The notes: generated from the letters alone by a model not told the origin. Counted from the stretch's first letter, positions 1 through 10,565 are shown. The stretch is 64,000 bases of DNA from Halichondria panicea (GCF_963675165.1 NC_087382.1:6620315-6684314), one strand, 5' to 3'. A program made the numbers and translations.

Positions 1-1256
1 GTGTGAAGGCTATCCATGCTGTAAACGCAGTGCTGTGGCATCCAGGTGAGTAGATATACTCGTGACAAACAGACAAACAAACAAACAAACAAACTAGAGC
101 ACTAAAGTGCAAACCCTCGGCTGGTGACATGATTATAAAGAAACCAGAAATATAATGCAGTGCATATAGTGATGTTGTTATCATGTATGACTTGCACAGC
201 AACTCAGAACATTTGAGAACAGGTAGTGGTACTATAGATATATGCACTGTGGATTAGGATCACAGTAAAGAAGCCTGGAGTCTCAGAGAAGTATGGCTCC
301 AGGTTCTGCATGGAGTAGGATCCCAGTCAGCAGCAGGAGCTATAATTATTCAAGCTTCTACTTTAGTGACCCTCTTCCATTGTTCCTGGTATATACAGCT
401 TTCTACTGTAGTGACCCTGTTCCATCGTTCTTGGTACAGGATCACTTCAGTTATAAGTAACGCATGTGCAAGTTCTGTTCAAGCTACATTTTGCTCGCTT
501 TTATTAGACAAAGAAGCTTTAACACCGAAAGCTGCCACTATCAAAAGTACTAACTTGTTGTGTGGAGGCTACTCATGCTGTAAACGCAGTGCTAGAACAT
601 CCAGGTAAGCAGACCTAGTCACAAGCTTATTCAAGCTTCTTAGCTTTTGCTCGACAAAGAAGCTTTAACATCAAAATCTGCCACTATTTAAACCAAGATA
701 TTGTTATGTGAAGGCTACCTATGCTGCAAACGCAGCGCTATGGCATCCAGGTGAGTAGATATACTAGTGACAAACAGACAAACCAACAGACTACTATACC
801 CGTGGCCGCCCACGCGCGCCTCGGGTAACTAGAGCACTAAAGTGCAAACCCTCGGCTGGTGACATGATTATAAAGAAACCAGAAATATAATGCAGTGCAT
901 GTAGTGATGTTGTTATCATGTATGACTTGCACAGCAACTCAGGAGCAATAAAACTAAACCAGACTGGAGGCATGCTGAAACATTTGAGTACTATAGATAT
1001 ATGCACTGTGGATTAGGATCACAGTAAAGAAGCCTGGAGTCTCAGAGAAGTATGGCTCCAGGTTCTGCATGGAGTAGGATCCCAGTCAGCAGCAGGAGCT
1101 ATAATTCAAGCTTCTACTTTAGTGTTCCATGTTCCTGGTATATACAGCTTTCTACTTTAGTGACCCTGTTCCATCGTTCTTGGTACAGGATCACTTCAGT
1201 TATAAGTAACGCATGTGCAAGTTCTGTTCAAGCTACATTTTGCTCGCTTTTATTAG

Positions 1257-1353
1257 ACAAAGGAGCTTTAACACCGAAAGCTGCCACTATCAAAAGTACT
1301 AACTTGTTGTGTGGAGGCTACTCATGCTGTAAACGCAGTGCTAGAACATCCAG
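1257..1353 (+). other. Exon-like module of the array (representative copy)
   Basis: This 97-nt segment sits between an acceptor-like ...TTTTATTAG and a donor-like CAG/GTAAGCAG. One phase is open throughout and ends in a Cys-rich stretch (GGYSCCKRSARTS). The same module occurs in every unit, for example ending at about 606, 1353, 2072, 3831, 4888 and 5708. A second, diverged copy lies about 150 bp further on in each unit. That copy keeps the SCCKRSA-like core and a strong GTGAGT donor but carries a TAA in the equivalent phase. Conserved splice-like borders in all copies suggest a tandemly multiplied exon. Transcription is not shown by sequence alone, so a plain satellite with chance splice motifs remains possible. 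Confidence 0.35.
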
Positions 1354-2268
1354 GTAAGCAGACCTAGTCACAAGCTTATTCAAGCTTCTTAGCTTTTGCT
1401 CGACAAAGAAGCTTTAACATCAAAATCTGCCACTATTTAAATCAAGATATTGTTCTGTGAAGGCTACCTATGCTGCAAACGCAGCGCTATGGCATCCAAG
1501 TGAGTAGATATACTCGTGACAAACAGACAAACAAACAAACAAACAAACTAGAGCACTAAAGTGCAAACCCTCGGCTGGTGACATGATTATAAAGAAACCA
1601 GAAATATAATGCAGTGCATGTAGTGATGTTGTTATCATGTATGACTTGCACAGCAACTCAGGAGCAATAAAACTAAACCAGACTGGAGGCATGCTGAAAC
1701 ATTTGAGTACTATAGATATATGCACTGTGGATTAGGATCACAGTAAAGAAGCCTGGAGTCTCAGAGAAGTATGGCTCCAGGTTCTGCATGGAGTAGGATC
1801 CCAGTCAGCAGCAGGAGCTATAATTCAAGCTTCTACTTTAGTGTTCCATGTTCCTGGTATATACAGCTTTCTACTTTAGTGACCCTGTTCCATCGTTCTT
1901 GGTACAGGATCACTTCAGTTATAAGTAACGCATGTGCAAGTTCTGTTCAAGCTACATTTTGCTCGCTTTTATTAGACAAAGGAGCTTTAACACCGAAAGC
2001 TGCCACTATCAAAAGTACTAACTTGTTGTGTGGAGGCTACTCATGCTGTAAACGCAGTGCTAGAACATCCAGGTAAGCAGACCTAGTCACAAGCTTATTC
2101 AAGCTTCTTAGCTTTTGCTCGACAAAGAAGCTTTAACATCAAAATCTGCCACTATTTAAATCAAGATATTGTTCTGTGAAGGCTACCTATGCTGCAAACG
2201 CAGCGCTATGGCATCCAGGTGAGTAGATATACTCGTGACAAACAGACAAACAAACAAACAAACAAACA

Positions 2269-2362
2269 AACCAACAGACTACTATACCCGCTGGCCGCGG
2301 CACGGCCTCGGGTAACAAACCAACAGACTACTATACCCGTGGCCGCCCACGCGCCTCGGGTA
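2269..2362. repeat. GC-rich minisatellite, 2 copies
   Basis: Two copies of a ~48-bp unit: CCAACAGACTACTATACCCG, a GGCCGC-rich core, then CCTCGGGTAACAAA. They lie inside one unit of the array next to (CAAA)n. Single copies also lie near 787-830 and 5085-5130. Confidence 0.85.
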
Positions 2363-3091
2363 ACTAGAGCACTAAAGTGCAAACCCTCGGCTGGTGACAT
2401 GAAACCAAAAGACTGATATAATGCAGTGCATATAGTGATGTTGTTATCATCATCATGCATGACTTGCACAGCAACTCAGGAGCAATAAAACTAAACCAGA
2501 CTGGAGGCATGCTGAAACATTTGAGAACAAGTAGTACTATAGATAATATGCACTGTGGATTAGGATCACAGCAAAGAAGCCTGGAGTCTCAGAGAAGTAT
2601 GGCTCCAGGTCCTGCATGGATCCCAGTCAGCTAAAGCAAGCTTTCTACTTTAGTGACCCTGTTCCATTGTTCCTGGTATATACAGCTTTCTACTTTAGTG
2701 ACCCTGTTCCATTGTTTCTGGACCTGGTACAGGATCACTTCAGTTATAAGTAACGCATGTGCAAGTAAGTTCTGTTCAAGCTACATTTTGCTCGCTTTTA
2801 TTAGACAAAGAAGCTTTAACACCGAAAGCTGCCACTATTAGAAGTACTGACTTGTTATGTGGAGGCTACCCATGCTGTAAACGCAGTGCTAGAGCATCCA
2901 GGTAAGCAGACCCAGTCACAAGCTTGTTCAAGCTTCTTAGCTTTTGCTCGACAAAGAAGCTTTAACATCACAATCTGTCACTATTTAAACCAAGATATTG
3001 TTGTGTGAAGGCTATCCATGCTGTAAACGCAGTGCTGTGGCATCCAGGTGAGTAGATATACTCGTGACAAACAGACAAACAAACAAACAAA

Positions 3092-3281
3092 CCAACAGAC
3101 TACTATACCCGTGGCCGCCCACGCGCCTCGGGTAACAAACCAACAGACTACTATACCCGTGGCCGCCCACGCGCCTCGGGTAACAAACAGACAGACTACT
3201 ATACCCGTGGCCGCCCACGCGCCTCGGGTAACAAACCAACAGACTACTATACCCGCTGGCCGCGGCGGCCTCGGGTAACTA
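3092..3281. repeat. GC-rich minisatellite, 4 copies
   Basis: Four head-to-tail copies of the ~48-bp GGCCGCCCACGCGCCTCGGG unit, preceded by (CAAA)n. The copy number differs between array units (1, 2, 4, 4), so this block accounts for part of the unit length variation. CpG-rich sequence here stands out from the AT-rich surroundings. Confidence 0.9.
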
Positions 3282-4279
3282 GAGCACTAAAGTGCAAACC
3301 CTCGGCTGGTGACATGATTAAAAAGAAACCAGAAATATAATGCAGTGCATACAGTGATGTTGTACGTATGACTTGCACAGCAACTCAGGAGCAATAAAAC
3401 TAAACCAGACTGGAGGCATGCTGAAACAAACATTTGAGAACAGGTAGTGGTACTATAGATATATGCACTGTGGATTAGTGGATTAGGATCACAGTAAAGA
3501 AGCCTGGAGTCTCAGAGAAGTATGGCTCCAGGTTCTGCATGGAGTAGGATCCCAGTCAGCAGCAGGAGCTATAATTCAAGCTTCTACTTTAGTGACCCTG
3601 TTCCATTGTTCCTGGTATATACAGCTTTCTACTTTAGTGACCCTGTTCCATCGTTCTTGGTACAGGATCACTTCAGTTATAAGTAACGCATGTGCAAGTT
3701 CTGTTCAAGCTACATTTTGCTCGCTTTTATTAGACAAAGAAGCTTTAACACCGAAAGCTGCCACTATCCAAAGTACTAACTTGTTGTGTGGAGGCTACTC
3801 ATGCTGTAAACGCAGTGCTAGAGCATCCAGGTAAGCAGACCTAGTCACAAGCTTATTCAAGCTTCTTAGCTTTTGCTCGACAAAGAAGCTTTAACAGCAA
3901 AATCTGCCACTATTTAAATCAAGATAAGATATTGTTGTGTGAAGGCTATCCATGCTGTAAACGCAGTGCTGTGACATCCAGGTGAGTAGATATACCTGTG
4001 ACAAACAAACAAACAGACAAACTAGAGCACTAAAGTGCAAACCCTCGGCTAGCTGGTGACATGATTATAATGCAGTGCATACGGTGATGTTGTTATCACG
4101 TATGACTTGCACAGCAACTAAGGAGCAATACAACTAAACCAGACTGGAGGGATGCTGAAAATTTGAGAACAGGTAGTGGTACTATAGATATATGCACTGT
4201 GGATTAGGATCACAGCAAAGAAGCTTGGAGTCTCAGAGAAGTATGGCTCCAGGTCCTGCATGGAATAGGATCCCATTTA

Positions 4280-4605
4280 GCAAGAGTTTATGATAGAGAG
4301 AGAGTATCGAACGTAGGCATACTGTACATCAGATGTATGCGGAGAGTAACGTGACTTCCTGTATCTGTCACAAGCTTGGAATTTGCACACTGACCAATCC
4401 AGTGTGGGTGATGTAATCTATCAAGAAAGTAGATTACATCACCCACACTTGGATGGGTTGATAGATTACATCACCCACGCTTGGATTGGTCAGTGTGCAA
4501 ATTCCAAGCTTGTGACCGATACAGGAAGTCACGTTACTCTCCGCATACATCTGATGTACAGTATGCCTACGTTCGATACTCTCCCTCTCTATCATAAACT
4601 CTTGC
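4280..4605. mobile_element. Palindromic MITE inserted in the array
   Basis: Two arms of about 130 bp are near-perfect inverted copies. The outer end is GCAAGAGTTTATGATAGAGA and its reverse complement closes the element at 4605. A short asymmetric centre near 4425-4460 repeats GATTACATCACCCAC. TTAG occurs just outside both ends and may be the target duplication. It interrupts one array unit where the other units read straight through. A diverged relative lies at 55905-56175. Confidence 0.85.
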
Positions 4606-5884
4606 AGTTAGCTAAGCAGCAGGAGCTATAATTCAAGCTTTCTACTTTAGTGACCCTGTTCCATTGTTCCTGGTATATACAGCTTTCTACTTTAGTGACC
4701 CTGTTCCATCGTTCTTGGTACAGGATCACTTCAGTTATAAGTAACGCATGTGCAAGTTCTGTTCAAGCTACATTTTGCTCGCTTTTATTAGACAACGAAG
4801 CTTTAACACCGAAAGCTGCCACTATCCAAAGTACTAACTTGTTGTGTGGAGGCTACTCATGCTGTAAACGCAGTGCTAGAACATCCAGGTAAGCAGACCT
4901 AGTCACAAGCTTGTTCAAGCTTCTTAGCTTTTGCTCGACAAAGAAGCTTTAACATCAAAATCTGCCACTACTTAAAGCAAGATATTGTTGTGTGAAGGCT
5001 ATCCATGCTGTAAACGCAGTGCTGTGGTACCAAGGTGAGTAGATATACCTGTGACAAACAAACAGACAAACAAACAAACAAACCAACAGACTACTATACC
5101 CGTGGCCGCCCACGCGCCTCGGGTAACTAGAGCACTAAAGTGCAAACCCTCGGCTGGTGACATGATTAAAAAGAAACCAGAAATATATAAGCATATAGTG
5201 ATGTTGTTATATCATGTATGACTTGCACAGCAACTCAGGAGCAATAAAACTAAACCAGACTGGAGGCATGCTGAAACATTTGAGAACAGGTAGTGGTACT
5301 ATAGATATATGCACTGTGGATTAGGATCACAGTAAAGAATCCTGGAGTCTCAGAGAAGTATGGCTCCAGCATAGATACTGTAAGTAATTTATAGTATCTA
5401 TGGCTCCAGGTTCTGCATGGAGTAGGATCCCAGTCAGCAGCAGGAGCTATAATTCAAGCTTCTACTTTAGTGACCCTGTTCCATTGTTCCTGGTATATAC
5501 AGCTTTCTACTTTAGTGACCCTGTTCCATCGTTCTTGGTACAGGATCACTTCAGTTATAAGTAACGCATGTGCAAGTTCTGTTCAAGCTACATTTTGCTC
5601 GCTTTTATTAGACAAAGGAGCTTTAACACCGAAAGCTGCCACTATCAAAAGTACTAACTTGTTGTGTGGAGGCTACTCATGCTGTAAACGCAGTGCTAGA
5701 ACATCCAGGTAAGCAGACCTAGTCACAAGCTTCTTAGCTTTTGCTCGACAAAGAAGCTTTAACATCAAAATCTGCCACTATGTAAATCAAGATATTGTTG
5801 TTTGAAGGCTATCCATGCTGTAAACGCAGTGCTGTGACATCCAGGTGAGTAGAAAAGCCCATCACAAACAAACAAACAAACAAA

Positions 5885-6095
5885 CAAACCAACAGACTAC
5901 TATACCCGTGGCCGCCCACGCGCCTCGGGTAACAAACAAACCAACAGACTACTATACCCGTGGCCGCCCACGCGCCTCGGGTAACAAACGAACCAACAGA
6001 CTACTATACCCGTGGCCGCCCACGCGCCTCGGGTAACAAACAGACAAACAGACAGACTACTATAACCTGTGGCCGCCCACGCGCCTCGGGTTAAT
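5885..6095. repeat. GC-rich minisatellite, 4 copies, at the array end
   Basis: Four copies of the same ~48-bp unit separated by (CAAA/CAGA)n. The last copy runs into non-repetitive sequence at about 6092 (GGGTTAATAATC), which marks the end of the array. Confidence 0.9.
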
Positions 6096-6118
6096 AATCA
6101 ATGTCCTTTGCTGTTTAG

Positions 6119-6228
6119 GCTTCACATCAGGGAAAAAGAAAAGTGGACATGGAGTAGCTAAACTCAACAAAAAGAGTAAAGACAAAACAGACTTAGAGCT
6201 TGTCAGTAGTGTAAACTTACTTCTCTAG
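6119..6228 (+). other. Terminal-exon-like segment after the array
   Basis: A pyrimidine-rich acceptor (TTTGCTGTTTAG) ends at 6118. One phase then stays open for 35 codons of Lys/Ser-rich sequence (FTSGKKKSGHGVAKLNKKSK at its start) and stops at TAG 6226-6228. It could be the 3' exon of a gene whose upstream exons are the array modules. Joining phase and expression are unknown, and the other two phases close within about 15 codons. Low-confidence hypothetical. Confidence 0.25.
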
Positions 6229-6287
6229 AGTAATTCCCAGCTTCTGAGTGATCTCTAGTGAGCTAGAAACAGTTGAAATACAACCTG

Positions 6288-6430
6288 TGTAATACGTGAT
6301 TCTTTACACTCTAGAACGTGGATGCTTCTAGATAAGATAAGCTACTTTCTCTTAGTATTTTAGTTCCACACATGGGCAAATCAATAGTGACATCATACAT
6401 CACATGAGCTATCTATTACATAATACTACA
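6288..6430 (-). repeat. 3' LTR (element reads minus)
   Basis: 143 bp, bounded on the plus strand by TGTAATACG and ATACTACA; read on minus it begins TGTAGTATTATG and ends CGTATTACA. It matches 10418-10560 at 142 of 143 positions. Confidence 0.96.
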
Positions 6431-6442
6431 TCTCCCCTTCTT
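6431..6442 (-). promoter_or_regulatory. Polypurine tract of the Gypsy element
   Basis: Read on the minus strand, AAGAAGGGGAGA directly abuts the TGTAGT start of the 3' LTR. This is the expected position and composition for the plus-strand priming site of an LTR retrotransposon. Confidence 0.85.
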
Positions 6443-6472
6443 AGGGTTCATTGTTCTTAGTTCTCGATTAGT

Positions 6473-9400
6473 TCAATTCCGTGAAGGGTCGAATCGGTCA
6501 ACTTCTCTTCGTTCTCTATGACTCCTTCGAACGGTTCTAGTCGGTTGTTCTGGTTCGCTGTCGTCTCCACTATCGTCTCCCCTGTCTCTAGGAGTTTCAA
6601 TAAGGTTTCTTCTGTTCCTGCGATAAGTACCCTCTTGGGTCTCCACAGTGTACGATCGGGGTGCAACTTCCTCTGTCACTATTCCCTCGGACTCCCTATC
6701 TGGCATCCATACTAGGGTTCCTGGGTCCAATGGAGGTACATCTCTCACTCCATAGTGTTTGTCAAAAGTATCCTTTTGTTTTGCACGGAGTGTTTGTTCT
6801 TTCGTTCTCAGTGAGGCAGTTGGTATTTTCGGCTCTCGCATTTCTCTAGTAACTGGAACTTTCGTCCTGAGTCTTCTGTTCATTAGCAACTGTGCTGGAC
6901 TGTATCCATTGGAGAGTGGCGTTGTCCGATATGCTAATAAAGCACTATAGGGATCCTTCTCCCTCTTCAATAGGCTCTTGAGTGTACCTATGGCTCGCTC
7001 CGCTTCGCCATTGCTCTGTGGGTGATAGGGGCTTGCTGTTATATGTTGGAAGTGGTAATTGTCAGCAAATTCCTCGTACTTCTTTGAGCTGTATTGAGGT
7101 CCGTTATCTGAAACTACTATCTCTGGGATTCCATGTCTCGCAAAGATACTCTTTGTTTGGAGGACCACTTCGTCTGTCGTGGTCTGTTTCAACTTCTCAA
7201 CTTCCATGTAACGGGAGTAATAGTCAATAATCATTAGATAATTCTCCTTTTTCCATTCGAACATGTCCGTTCCAACTTTCTGCCACGGTAGGTCAGGGAA
7301 TTCCGTAGGAATCAGGGGTTGGTGTCTTAGATTTTGGAGCTTGTAGCATTCGGGGCAATTCTTCACCAGTTCTTCTAACTGTTCGGCTAGGCCTGGCCAC
7401 CATACTGATACCCGTGCTTTTCGTCGGCACTTTTCGATCCCTTGATGACCTTGGTGTATCTTATCGAGCATCTGGAATCGCATCTCTGATGGAATGATTA
7501 TACGATTTCCTCGCATGAGTAGTCCATTCTGAACAGAGATTTCGGATAACACAGAGTAGTAAGGACGAATTGCTCCCGTTAGTGCTGTCCGTTCCGGCCA
7601 TCCTTCTTTGCAATATGTTTTGATCTGGCTGCATGTTTCATCTAGCTCCTGCTTTTGTTTGACTTCTTCAAGCACCTTGTCTGAGGCTGGGAGGCTTCGC
7701 ATTACTGCCTGTATGTAAGCATCTCCTTCTTGGTCCAACTGTTGGTCTTCCGTCGTTGGGAGGCCTGTCGGCGCTCTTGATAACATATCTGCAACTACCA
7801 GATCTTTCCCTGGTATATGTTCTATGTTGAATCGATACCGCAACATCCTCATTCGAAACCGCTGCACTCGGATCGGGAGTTCTTCTAGTGCTTTGACACT
7901 GAAAAGTGGCACGAGGGGCTTGTGATCGGTTTGGATTAGGAAATCAAGTCCTAATAGGTAGTCAGAAAATCGTTCACAGGCCCAGGTAAGCGCTAAGGCT
8001 TCCTTTTCGATTTGTGCGTACCTCTGTTCTGTGGGCGTCATCGACCGGGACACATATCCAACTGGTTTCAGCTCTCTTGTCAATTGTTGTTGCAAGAGTG
8101 TTGCGCCTAGGCCGTACGAAGACGCGTCTGCAGACACCACTGTCTTCAATGTTGGGTCAAAAAATGCCAGGACCGGGCTGGTTGTCAACCTCTGCTTTAT
8201 TGTCGTGAAGGCTTTCTGCTGAGGTGCTTCCCACGTCCAATGGTTTCCTTTAATGAGGAGGTCTCTTAGCGGTTTCGTCTCCTCTGCCAAATTGGGGGCA
8301 AACTTGCTCATTTGGTTGACCGTGCCCAAAAACCTGCGGACTTCGCTGACACTTGTAGGGGCTGATATGTTTTGGATTGCTTGAATCTTGTCTGGGTCGG
8401 CTCGAACTCCTGACTCGTCCACGATGTGACCTAGGAAGGACACCCGGGTCTTTGAAAATTCACATTTCTCCTTATTTAGGGTGAGGCCTGCTTCTTGCAG
8501 TTTGCGGAGTACCTCTGATAATCGCTTGTCGTGCTCTTCCTGTGTCTGTCCATGGATCAAGATATCATCAATCAAGCAGACTACTCCATCTTTATCTCCT
8601 ACGAGCTCGGACATCCGTCGTTGGAAATGCTCCGGGGCTGACGTTATCCCAAACGGTAACCTGTGAAAACAGAATCTGCCAAAGGGGGTTATGAAAGTAG
8701 TGAGCGGAATAGACTCGGGTGACAGGGGTATTTGCCAAAATCCAGAATTGGCATCTAGTTTGGAAAAAACTTTTGCACCTGCCAGCTGGCCAAGTACCTG
8801 GTCTACGGACGGTAACGGGTGTCTCTCTCTACACACACTATTGTTCAATCGTGTTAAGTCCACACAGATACGTACCTTTCCGTTTGATTTGGGAGCCACC
8901 ACCATGCCAGCACACCAATCCGTTGGTTCCTGGATCTTCTGGATGACTCCTTGTGACACCATCCTGTCGAGCTCGGCCTTCACTCTTTTCTTGAGGGGAA
9001 TTGGTACTCTCCTTGGTGTCGTGAGAGCGTAAGGTTTGGCTCCGTCTTGCAATTTGATCGTATATTCACCTTGCAATTTGCCTAAACCTGTGAAGAGACT
9101 TGGATGTTGCTCTATTTGGCTCTGTTTTTCCACTTGCACTTCTTCGATTCGTTTGACTAGCCCTAGTGCTTGTATCGCTGGCTGTCCTAGGAGTGGCTTG
9201 TGTAGGCGTTTTACCACGTACATCTCCTGTTCGAATTTGTTTCTCTTGTGTTTGAGTTTTCCCATGAAGTGACCCATCACTGGGATGACCGCATTGTTTG
9301 GGCCTCGGAATATTTGATGCACCTTTGAGAGTGTGGGGCTCCCTATCTTTTTGTACACTTCTTCTGGGATGAGGCTTGCTTCGGCTCCAGTGTCGATTTG

Positions 9401-10330
9401 GAATTCAGTGGGTTTTCCGTTCAGTTCTATCGAAATTGTCCACTGGTTGTCTCCTTTTGAGTGTACTGCTCCTAGGAACACTTCTTCGTCACTATCTTCA
9501 TCACTATCATACTCTTCGTGATGAACTTTTCCAATGTTCTTTGTTCTACATACTGCTTGATAATGGCCTCTTTTTCCACAAGATCGACACTCGGCTTCTT
9601 TGGCAGGACATTGCTGTCTGTCATGGAGGGGCGATTTCCCACATCTGTAACAGCTAAGTTTTTGGTCGGGGCGTTTTGACCCCGATTGTTTCTGAAATTG
9701 TTTCTTCGGAGGTCCTCTGCCTTTGTGAACTGCCTGTACATTCTTCTCCTTGTTCCGAATCGCTGACTGCTGGCTCTTCACTGACTCTGCTTCTCTTGTC
9801 TGTGTAACTGCCTTTTGTAATGTCAGGTCAGGGTCCAGTTGGAGCTTTAGTGACAGTCCTGTGTCACGTATGCCTACAACAATCTTGTCTCTGATCATCT
9901 CCTCCTTCAAGGCTCCGTATGCGCACTTCTCCGCTTGAGCATAGAGTGCTGTTATAAAGACATCGACTGCTTCGCCCTCCTCTTGGATCCTTCGATTGAA
10001 CATGGCTCTCTCATATATAACATTTGTCCGTTTGACGAAATGTGAGTTGAACTTGCCCTTGACAACATCATAGTCACCTTTTTCGTCTTCTGATAGCGTG
10101 AAAGAGTGGAATATATCATCTGCTTCAGGTACCATTGTATAAATGAGTGTGTTGACTTGAGTTATTGCTGTCCTGTCACTTAGTCCAGACGCACTTCGAA
10201 ACCGCTCAAACCTTCGAATCCATTTAGTCCATTCGGTCGGTGTGTTGAAGCTAAATGCTTCAGGAGGAGTTACTTGATATGTGGCCATGGCCATCTGGTC
10301 TCTGCTTTCGTACGAATGTGTACTTCGCAA
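6473..10330 (-). CDS. gag-pol: Ty3/Gypsy Gag-Pol polyprotein (1285 aa, intact)
   Basis: A single frame encodes the nucleocapsid, protease, reverse transcriptase, RNase H and integrase of the element at 6288-10560. Visible in order: a retrotransposon-type Gag region (about residues 20-200); two CCHC knuckles (about 227-262, the second CRSCGKRGHYQAVC); aspartic protease DTGA (313-316); RT with LDANSG (about 525), PFGITSAP and LIDD (586-589, a variant of YVDD/YIDD); RNase H with SADAS (about 733) and TDHKPL; an integrase HHCC finger (H959, H962, C992, C995) and a D-D-35-E triad (D1022 in TDMF, D1075 in SDNG, E1111). The order PR-RT-RH-IN is canonical. Gag and Pol share one frame with no internal stop, so no frameshift signal is needed. 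MAMATYQV, 12 residues in, is an alternative start. No catalytic residue appears missing. Confidence 0.96.
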   Translation of the reverse strand: MRSTHSYESRDQMAMATYQVTPPEAFSFNTPTEWTKWIRRFERFRSASGLSDRTAITQVNTLIYTMVPEADDIFHSFTLSEDEKGDYDVVKGKFNSHFVKRTNVIYERAMFNRRIQEEGEAVDVFITALYAQAEKCAYGALKEEMIRDKIVVGIRDTGLSLKLQLDPDLTLQKAVTQTREAESVKSQQSAIRNKEKNVQAVHKGRGPPKKQFQKQSGSKRPDQKLSCYRCGKSPLHDRQQCPAKEAECRSCGKRGHYQAVCRTKNIGKVHHEEYDSDEDSDEEVFLGAVHSKGDNQWTISIELNGKPTEFQIDTGAEASLIPEEVYKKIGSPTLSKVHQIFRGPNNAVIPVMGHFMGKLKHKRNKFEQEMYVVKRLHKPLLGQPAIQALGLVKRIEEVQVEKQSQIEQHPSLFTGLGKLQGEYTIKLQDGAKPYALTTPRRVPIPLKKRVKAELDRMVSQGVIQKIQEPTDWCAGMVVAPKSNGKVRICVDLTRLNNSVCRERHPLPSVDQVLGQLAGAKVFSKLDANSGFWQIPLSPESIPLTTFITPFGRFCFHRLPFGITSAPEHFQRRMSELVGDKDGVVCLIDDILIHGQTQEEHDKRLSEVLRKLQEAGLTLNKEKCEFSKTRVSFLGHIVDESGVRADPDKIQAIQNISAPTSVSEVRRFLGTVNQMSKFAPNLAEETKPLRDLLIKGNHWTWEAPQQKAFTTIKQRLTTSPVLAFFDPTLKTVVSADASSYGLGATLLQQQLTRELKPVGYVSRSMTPTEQRYAQIEKEALALTWACERFSDYLLGLDFLIQTDHKPLVPLFSVKALEELPIRVQRFRMRMLRYRFNIEHIPGKDLVVADMLSRAPTGLPTTEDQQLDQEGDAYIQAVMRSLPASDKVLEEVKQKQELDETCSQIKTYCKEGWPERTALTGAIRPYYSVLSEISVQNGLLMRGNRIIIPSEMRFQMLDKIHQGHQGIEKCRRKARVSVWWPGLAEQLEELVKNCPECYKLQNLRHQPLIPTEFPDLPWQKVGTDMFEWKKENYLMIIDYYSRYMEVEKLKQTTTDEVVLQTKSIFARHGIPEIVVSDNGPQYSSKKYEEFADNYHFQHITASPYHPQSNGEAERAIGTLKSLLKREKDPYSALLAYRTTPLSNGYSPAQLLMNRRLRTKVPVTREMREPKIPTASLRTKEQTLRAKQKDTFDKHYGVRDVPPLDPGTLVWMPDRESEGIVTEEVAPRSYTVETQEGTYRRNRRNLIETPRDRGDDSGDDSEPEQPTRTVRRSHRERREVDRFDPSRN

Positions 10331-10399
10331 CTGTTGTGGTTAGTCACAAAAAAGTAGCTTGATGCACTCGAGATTCGTTTTATTCTCTAAAGGAAGTGT

Positions 10400-10417
10400 A
10401 TCTCACTGCTGCCACCA
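10400..10417 (-). promoter_or_regulatory. Primer-binding site
   Basis: Read on minus, TGGTGGCAGCAGTGAGA follows the 5' LTR with no gap. TGG pairs with the CCA end of a tRNA. I cannot name the tRNA. The second Gypsy element at 59771 has the closely similar TGGTGGCAGCGGTGGGAT. Confidence 0.85.
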
Positions 10418-10560
10418 TGTAATACGTGGTTCTTTACACTCTAGAACGTGGATGCTTCTAGATAAGATAAGCTACTTTCTCTTAGTATTTTAGTTCCACA
10501 CATGGGCAAATCAATAGTGACATCATACATCACATGAGCTATCTATTACATAATACTACA
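10418..10560 (-). repeat. 5' LTR (element reads minus)
   Basis: 143-bp partner of 6288-6430, followed by target duplication ACCTG at 10561. It should hold the element's promoter, but I see no unambiguous TATA box at a fixed distance from a start. Confidence 0.96.
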
Positions 10561-10565
10561 ACCTG

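Larger units (their letters stand above)
1..6105. repeat. Tandem array of ~0.72-1.05 kb units (about 8 copies)
   Basis: The segment GTGAAGGCTAYCYATGCTG, followed by a GTGAGTAG donor-like site, recurs at about 3, 708, 1457, 2176, 3005, 3939, 4992 and 5801. The spacings are about 705, 749, 719, 829, 934, 1053 and 809 bp. The 719-bp step between 1457 and 2176 is nearly base-perfect, so copies were homogenised or duplicated recently. Longer steps come from extra (CAAA/CAGA)n, extra GC-rich minisatellite copies and one MITE (4280-4605). Each unit holds an internal duplication about 150 bp apart: the block ending in GCTAGAACATCCAG/GTAAGC and a diverged block ending in GGCATCCAG/GTGAGT. Open frames of 80-101 codons recur once per unit, but their length follows the repeat and I do not call them proteins. 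Confidence 0.93.
6288..10560 (-). mobile_element. Complete young Ty3/Gypsy LTR retrotransposon
   Basis: A 4273-bp element with 143-bp LTRs, a primer-binding site, one gag-pol frame and a polypurine tract. The flanking five bases are ACCTG on both sides (6283-6287 and 10561-10565), a perfect target duplication. The LTRs differ at a single base (GTGATT versus GTGGTT), so the insertion is recent. Everything a Gypsy element needs is present and uninterrupted, so it may be or recently was autonomous. It carries no envelope-like frame. It inserted just outside the tandem array. Confidence 0.97.

Noticed and set aside
366-5712. Repeated open frames of 80-101 codons, one per array unit, starting MTLFHCSWYIQLST or MAPGSAWSR
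   Set aside because: They are by-products of a tandem DNA repeat. Length and start vary with repeat indels, and they read through the donor-like site. Only the short exon-like part has any extra support.
2189-6036. Frames rich in KQTNKQTNQQTTIP
   Set aside because: Pure translation of (CAAA/CAGA)n and the GC-rich minisatellite.
1-6105. Possible CRISPR array because of regular repeats
   Set aside because: Repeat units are hundreds of bp long with homologous spacers in a eukaryotic context. This is a satellite-type array.
6518-9938. Several plus-strand open frames inside the Gypsy element
   Set aside because: All lie antisense to the intact gag-pol frame and show no motifs. They are shadows of the real gene.
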